Shown here in pieces: positions 58,166 through 64,000 of a DNA stretch of 64,000 bases (the stretch's first letter is position 1; each line of letters opens with the position of its first letter). Below the pieces are notes generated by a model, which searched no databases, was not told the DNA's origin, and saw only the letters and a list, made by a program, of their open reading frames with translations. This DNA is from Oegoconia quadripuncta (lineage: Eukaryota > Arthropoda > Insecta > Lepidoptera > Autostichidae): NCBI GenBank assembly GCA_949316235.1, contig OX438754.1:5565501-5629500 (forward strand), given 5' to 3'. Made by a program: the position numbers and the translations under genes.

Positions 58166-58939
58166 CCCTAGCACTACCATAGTCATTTAATAAAAAATGT
58201 TTTATTATCAAATGTTTATTTAAATCAAATCATATTATTAGCATTAACGAATAGAAATGTATGTATCTAACTTATTTTGTTATAATTACGTTGTATTACA
58301 TTGAATCTTATTTTTAGAACAATTGCAAAAATCATACCAGGTTTTACAAAACCTCTTTTGGGTTTAAGCAGAATACACAGAAGCCAGGGGTTTTATTGTT
58401 TGAGACATGTAACATAGAATACCGAAGGCGGTCTCATATAAAATCCTGTTGTCGGCCCGGACTGCTCCCGCTCCGACTGATGAAGCCGGAGCGTGAGGGT
58501 CAGCAGGAATTTATTGCAAAGTTAAAATTTTAGATCACATACAAAATCGCGTCACCGTAATACTCCCCGGCGTTAAAACACGTCACCAAATGAAGAACAG
58601 CACAACAGCACTCGTGAAATAATGAAAAAAGTAAAAATTTCCAAATATTTACAGATTCTGATGTATATAAAGTTACCATATTAAATACACATACCTACTT
58701 AGACCGAAAATAAATGGTCTAATAACTGAGATTCTTCGCTTCTTAAAGTCTGTTAAAAAGATGCTGCATTACGATTGCAAGCACAGCTCTATATCTACAT
58801 ACAATTCAAATCATAATGGAAATTGACAAATGTGTGTTTCGAGTGCACGCTCAATAGTCCAGTAAAAATACGTTGTAACTTCCTATAATCTTCTTCTTGA
58901 TTTTTTCTAGAAGGATAGAGAACTAATCAGTAATAGAAT
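58166..58939. other. spacer, no recognised gene
   Basis: 58430-58520 resembles a dispersed repeat ('gactgatgaagccggagcgt'). Otherwise unassigned. Confidence 0.4.
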
Positions 58940-59356
58940 AAAAATGTTTTCCAACCATTCTGTAGCTTGCTTTAGGTATAGTATAAGTATTAATATTACC
59001 ACTATATATAAAGCTTTTAGTTATAAAACCTACAATATTAAATTAAAGTTACCACTGTGAACTTCATTGCGTTATATAAGATGTTGTTAAGATCTTCTAA
59101 AACAATGGTCCAAAAAATTAATCAATGGCTACTTTATATTTTCCAAAAATAGTTTATTGAATCCTGATATTGGCCCTCGATGAAATTTTTCTTAAATATA
59201 AAGTTTTAAGTATAAGAGTTTTTAGTATATTCTCCGACGCAATGAACATCACAGTAGTTATTTTAATCTAATAGTTTATGATTTATTACTAAATACCTAT
59301 ACCATATTTAGATTTTGCTTTAGAGCAAGCTACCGATTTGTTAAAAAACCACTTTT
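58940..59356. mobile_element. TIR element, copy 3
   Basis: Left arm 'aaaatgttttccaaccattc', 'tgtagcttgctttaggtata' is mirrored at the right by 'tagagcaagctaccgatttg'. Interior matches 18200-18780 and 26170-26300. Confidence 0.78.
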
Positions 59357-59560
59357 ATTCTATCACTGTTTCTATCAAAAAAAAAAAAAACTGACAGGTA
59401 CTGTACGCATGTGCAAAAAATCACGGCATTTAAGATTATAGGCAGTTAAAAGGCTTTTGTTTCATCTCTGAATTAACCTTAGAATAATCACGGACTGTGT
59501 GAGAGAATAAGTACCGACGAAAGAATAGGAGTGTTTCCTGTTTGATACATATAAATTTGG

Positions 59561-59790
59561 TTATATTTTAACATACACTCCTTCTCGTATCATATATTTT
59601 TGCCGAGGGTGAGTGTGTTCTGGATTCGCACGTATCACGACATCGTCGTTGGTTATAGTAAGACTCGCTTTGCATTTCGGGCTCCTGCTGCACTTCCATT
59701 GCTGTGTCGACTTATTCCGGTTTTTACAGCAGAATGTATATCCTTGGTACATGAGTATTTCTTTGCCAATAGCATTCTTAGTCCAGCTCA
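59561..59790 (-). CDS. mod(mdg4): E26: FLYWCH alternative 3' exon, QQW subfamily
   Basis: Acceptor attcacag|TG, then 75 residues: VSWTKNAIGKEILMYQGYTFCCK, QQWKCSRSPKCKASLTITND, H-T-H-P-R-Q, ending EGVYVKI-stop. All ligands intact, canonical tail. Very close to the subfamily consensus. The two plus-strand frames over it are shadows. Confidence 0.94.
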
Positions 59791-60204
59791 CTGTGAATAA
59801 ATAAATACAAAGTTATACGTATTGTAATTGCAAGTATACATACGAGTGTTTTCTAAAATCGACATCATGTAAAAATTATGGGATATTTTCTGTATTTTTA
59901 TTAATAAAAGTTATAGACCAGCTTTAGTTGTCTTAATTGAAATAGGATATTTCTGGAATAAATCACAATTAAAACTATTATTACCTACTAAAATATAGAA
60001 AATATTGCATATTTTTTTTACATTATGGTCAATTATAGTATGTGAAAACTATTTAATTCCATCTTAGCCCTCAAGTTTACAACAGTATGTGATTCCTGTA
60101 TTTGAAGGCTCCGGCTGTTTGCAGCAGATGAGCAGTTTGATTGCTTCATCCTCTACGACATTAAAGAAAACTATCATAGCTATTATTAAAATTTTATTCA
60201 AGTC

Positions 60205-60893
60205 TTATTAAAACCCCTTCTCGTATCGTGTACTTTTGCCGAGAGTGGATATGGTCAGGTTTTGGCTGTAGTATTCACCACCACACCGTCATTGGTTATG
60301 GTAAGACGTGCCTTAAATTTAGGATATCTGGTGCAATCCCATTGTTGTGTCATCTTATCCCGTTGTTTACAGTAAAACGTATATAAATAATAATAATAAA
60401 TATTTCGGACACTTACACCAATCATCTAGTCCCAAACGAAGCAAAGCTTGTACTATGGATACTAGATAACGGATAAACATACATAAATATTTTATATAAA
60501 CATCCATGACTCAGAAATAAATGTTCATATTCATCACACAAACATACGACCACCCTGTGGAACGGACTTCCGGCAGCGGTATTCCCGAACGAGTACGACA
60601 TTGGAACCTTCAAGAAACGAGCCTACACCTTCCTCAAAGGCCGGCAACGCATCTGTGACCCTTTTGGTGTTGCGGGTGTCCATGGGCGGCGGTGATTGCT
60701 TTCCATCAGGTGACTTTCCATCAGGTGACCCGCATGCTCGTTTGCCGCCCTCTCATATAAAAAAAAAAAAAAATTTACCCGTAGCGGGATTCGAACCCGC
60801 AACCGTTGGTTCCGCTGACAGGGTCACTATCCACTACACCAATATCCTTGGAACATGAGTATTTTTTTGCCATTAATATTCCACCTCATTTTA
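60205..60893 (-). pseudogene. mod(mdg4): E27: FLYWCH exon split by nested SINE and LINE
   Basis: 60842-60893 holds the 5' part (acceptor ttatag|TA, LMFQGY region) and 60205-60383 the 3' part (QQW, Cys and H-x-H regions as DNA). Between them sits a reversed SINE, itself interrupted by a LINE fragment. Independently the junction Trp is TGA, the C-K-A cysteine region reads FKA-like, and the GxYxKI tail has decayed. Certainly non-coding as a finger. Confidence 0.88.
60384..60841 (-). mobile_element. SINE (family III) inside E27, with LINE fragment nested in it
   Basis: Head 60779-60841 (reverse of 'ggtgtagtggatagtgaccc' and 'ggttgcgggttcgaatcccg') and tail 60384-60548 belong to one SINE. 60552-60772 (+) is the 3' end of the LINE described at 55919, ending in a run of A. 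The ATAT at both E27 edges looks like the SINE's target duplication. Confidence 0.82.
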
Positions 60894-61060
60894 CTATAAA
60901 TTAATTAATTGTAGACTTAAGAAATACAGTACACTTATATTATTCAAACACAAAAAAGAAAATTTTCTTTTTCGTTGGGTAAATTGCAAGTGTAGCCGGG
61001 GAATAGGAGATCAGAGATAGAACAACCGATCAATCATTATTTACTATGTAATTTATTTGT

Positions 61061-61296
61061 TTAAATTTGAATATAGATCCCATCTCGTATAACATATTTT
61101 TGTGGCGGATGTGTATGGTGTAAGTTCGCTCTTACTACACGACCATCGTTGGTAATGGTGAGGCGTGCGTTACAATTCTTGCTGGACTTCTTCGTGCACT
61201 TCCACTGTTGTGTGGCCTTGTTTAGATTGTTAAGGCAGAACGTATATCCTTGGAATAGCAGTATTTCTGTTCCAGTAGCATTGCGCACCCAGGTCA
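61061..61296 (-). CDS. mod(mdg4): E28: FLYWCH alternative 3' exon, QQW subfamily, most 5' in the window
   Basis: Acceptor gaatcgcag|TG, then 77 residues: VTWVRNATGTEILLFQGYTFCLN, QQWKCTKKSSKNCNARLTIT, H-H-T-H-P-P, ending DGIYIQI-stop. The cysteine loop is seven residues, as in E19. Ligands intact. An AATAAA (61052-61057, minus strand) lies only 3 nt after the stop. Upstream common exons must lie beyond the right edge if the locus is collinear. Confidence 0.92.
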
Positions 61297-62928
61297 CTGC
61301 GATTCGACAAATATGGGTATGTAACATCACAATCTTTAGTCATTTTCAATATGAATTTGCTTGAATTTATCTTACCAGTGAAATTGCCGTTTCTCCATTT
61401 TTTTTATTAGAATTTATATTTTCATAATATATATATATATCTAATTTATCTACTCCCGCCCACATTTCACAGCAAAGACATCAATCAACTACCATTAAAA
61501 TGGCAAAACTGTGTAGATAATACGGGACAATACTTCTAATGTTCTATACAAAAAAGCAATTTCGTAGGTAAAAATATTATACCTTGTATATTGATGATTA
61601 GGAACTCTCTAATTTTTAACAGCGTGCAAGTACCGGTACCGGTATATAAATATACTTACGTATGACACAAAATGACTTTTTATAAGTGAAAAAAATTTAC
61701 CCCGAAGAGTCGGTGAAAAATGCCTTTATATAGTTTGTCGACTCCCGCACACATTTCACGGCAAAAATTGACGTCAATTAACTACCATTAAAAATTATGT
61801 AAATATTGTGTAGATAATATAGGAATTGTCCTATATATTTCTTATTCGAACTTAGGAATTATATATAATCGAAATATTGATTTCGATTAAGAAATTGAAT
61901 ATAATTTCCATACAAATAACAGAACGGCAATTTCATAGATATATAAGCATCTGTGATGACATAACACAACAAAAATAATTATAGAATTTTGAAAATTTTT
62001 AAGAATTAGCGTCCTTTCATTTTTCTATAGCGCACAAGTGATAATTGATTCTAGCATAAATCCTAAAAGACTTTCGTGTAAATATTTCATGAAATTTCTT
62101 TAAGATGGATTATTCCAACCAATTCATCTTGTAGAGAGGACAATGTGGTTGAAGATGGAGAGCATAGAAGCGAATACACTTCTCTGCGGAACGTGATTCT
62201 TATTAGCGACAGACTCGTATATACCTCGCTGACACCACGGTCTGTCTACAGCTAATATAAATAAATCCTGCATCGTATATTTAGTGATTATAAAAATAAA
62301 TAAGATATTAGTGTTATGATAACATCAAGTAGGCTTTAAATTGCATAAGAAGCAAAACAAAATTGCATTACAATAAGTACCTATTTCCATATTTTGCTTG
62401 TAGCTTACTTTACATTTACTTTACATTATAACACTACTACATTTTTTTTTATTTTAAAAAAAACCTCATACAAGGCTAATTTCTATCAGCAGTATGCAGA
62501 CTATGAGGTCTTGTATATTTTAGTCTATCCACGCTCACTTGAATAACTCAATATATTGCAATTAGGGTTGCCAACAATAAAGTATATCGGATTCTGAGAG
62601 GGTAAATAAAGAGTACGGTTATTAATTATTATTATATATCATATTATTATATTAGGTAAAAAAAAACTACCCACCTTCTGGGATGTCAGCTGACTTTTTG
62701 TTTTGCTCTTATAATTTTTAGTCTTATAATTAATTAAAGATAATAATAACTTATTTTTTCAACTCATATTTATTGAATAGTTGTCTACTTAAATAGTTTG
62801 CCTAAGTTCTGCTTGAACGGGGTGATTGTTGATTGAAAAACTTGTACCTTCTGGACTTTGCCGCCTCATCCGAACTTAAGGTACGAAATCTCGGTACTTT
62901 TCACTTCACTTCACTGAACGCTCACAAG
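61297..62928. other. AT-rich spacer with a direct repeat
   Basis: 61441-61540 and 61730-61830 share 'ctcccgc.cacatttcac' and 'aactaccattaaaa', a diverged direct repeat. No exon or recognised mobile element up to the retrotransposon 5' UTR, which probably begins near 62760. Confidence 0.5.
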
Positions 62929-64000
62929 ATGCTATGCATTAAATGCGAAAATGAGATTTACGAACAGGATGGTATCACTTGTGTATCGTGTAGTAAAACA
63001 TATCACTTCGACTGTGTTGGTATTTTGGAGGATAAATTTCGTAAAATGCGTGCTACGAAAAAAACAAATTGGATGGGGCCTTGCTGCCATAAAATCACGA
63101 ATCCTTCTACACCGACTCGGGTGACGTCCGAGACTAGTACTGTCCTCCCGCGTACTGCGGCTGCCAATGATGTTTTTTCAATGCAAGAAACAGCAGGTGG
63201 CGCGAGCGCATCAGGAGATGCCAGCGCATGTCAATCTGATGAACACTCGGTCGCCTCCCTTTTCCAGTTCATTAAATCCGAAAATGTTAAATTAAGACAA
63301 GATCATAAGAACGATTTGGAAAATTTCAAATGCCAGATTTTAACTTCTTTCAACGATACTAGCAAAATTCATGAGGAAAGAATAAATAAATTGACGGAAT
63401 CTGTTGAGAAATGTACATTGGAAATGAAGCAGATGGTGAAAAGGTGTGATGACTTGGAGAATACTACGAGGTTTCTGAATAACGATTATGAAGATTTAAA
63501 AAAGAAAATGGTGAAGTGGCAGAGTGATATCAATTCGATTAATCAGAGCATTAAAGAGTTAAAATCAAACAATAATTTGATAATTAAATTAAATTCTAAA
63601 ATTAATGATCAGGAACAAAGAGCTCGTGCACAAAACATTGAAATATTCGGTATCCCAGAGAATGTCTCTGAAGACCTGCACGACATTGTGATGACACTTG
63701 CCCAAACTATTGGTGTTGAATTGGGGATGTCGGACATTCAATTTGCGGCGAGGGTGACACCCAAACAAAAGATAAGTGGCCTTCCTAAACCTATAGTCGC
63801 AAAACTGAGTTCCACCAATAAAAGAGATGCATTCATCAGCGCAATTAGAAAAAGAAAGGGTTGCACCTCATCGGAGTTGAAAATTAACGGTCCTACTAAA
63901 TCTGTGTATGTTAATGAGCACTTAACTGCCGAGAACAAGTCCCTGTATAAGTCTACACGTGAGTCTTCTAAGAAACTGGGGTTTCAGTACACATGGATTC
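62929..64000 (+). CDS. non-LTR retrotransposon ORF1 with PHD-like finger and FP25K-like C-terminus (partial)
   Basis: Open from ATG 62929 to the window edge, 357 codons without a stop. Residues 3-53 form a PHD-like zinc finger (C-x2-C, C-x2-C, H-x2-C, CC). A low-complexity linker follows, then a coiled coil (about residues 110-245), then an N-I-E-I-F-G-I-P-E motif typical of LINE ORF1 RNA-binding domains. The end matches the type of domain shared with baculovirus FP25K proteins (V-Y-V-N-E-H-L-T at residues 323-330). This layout is known from lepidopteran CR1/Jockey-like elements. ORF2 should follow beyond the edge. It is the only element here that looks young and coding-competent. Confidence 0.85.
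   Translation, partial: MLCIKCENEIYEQDGITCVSCSKTYHFDCVGILEDKFRKMRATKKTNWMGPCCHKITNPSTPTRVTSETSTVLPRTAAANDVFSMQETAGGASASGDASACQSDEHSVASLFQFIKSENVKLRQDHKNDLENFKCQILTSFNDTSKIHEERINKLTESVEKCTLEMKQMVKRCDDLENTTRFLNNDYEDLKKKMVKWQSDINSINQSIKELKSNNNLIIKLNSKINDQEQRARAQNIEIFGIPENVSEDLHDIVMTLAQTIGVELGMSDIQFAARVTPKQKISGLPKPIVAKLSSTNKRDAFISAIRKRKGCTSSELKINGPTKSVYVNEHLTAENKSLYKSTRESSKKLGFQYTWI

Overview
This is a 64 kb piece of an AT-rich, repeat-choked insect genome, almost certainly a moth or butterfly. The evidence is several tRNA-derived SINE families in many copies, fragments of R1-, RTE- and Jockey/CR1-like LINEs, numerous small inverted-repeat elements, and an array of FLYWCH zinc-finger exons like the one known from the lepidopteran mod(mdg4) locus. 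The species cannot be named from the sequence alone.

The backbone is one locus read on the minus strand. From position 61296 down to 256 there are 28 homologous exons, called E1 (left) to E28 (right) here. Each is about 200-265 nt, starts just after a pyrimidine-tract/AG acceptor, encodes one FLYWCH finger (Gly-Tyr-Thr-Phe, Trp-x-Cys, Cys-Lys-Ala, His-x-His) and ends in its own stop codon. Every acceptor leaves two nucleotides (usually TN) to complete a split codon, so all exons are interchangeable behind one upstream exon ending in a phase-1 base. That is the design of mod(mdg4): a shared BTB/POZ 5' part joined by alternative cis- or trans-splicing to one of many 3' exons. The shared 5' exons are not in this window and would lie to the right if the locus is collinear. 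26 exons are open; E5 and E27 are broken; truncated copies lie near 3.7-5.1 kb.

Layout: E1 is an isolated divergent exon. E2-E5 (3.4-7.7 kb) form one subfamily with decayed duplicates between them. E6-E7 (12.7-14.8 kb) are a pair. E8-E13 (15.8-25.0 kb) are three copies of a two-exon module, B-A-B-A-B-A. E14-E15 and E16-E17 are further pairs. E18-E28 (36.4-61.3 kb) are a 'QGYTFCC ... QQWKCS' subfamily, including the near-identical pair E23/E24.

The introns and spacers are full of mobile DNA: a Copia RNase H remnant nested in an inverted-repeat element, two Harbinger-like elements, a probable 7 kb TIR transposon (43.8-50.8 kb) with its own gene remnants, a GT microsatellite of about 250 bp, and at the right edge the apparently intact 5' part of a non-LTR retrotransposon ORF1 on the plus strand. 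Apart from the mod(mdg4)-type exons no host gene is recognisable. The calls rest on reading motifs, splice sites and repeats by eye; no database search was possible.
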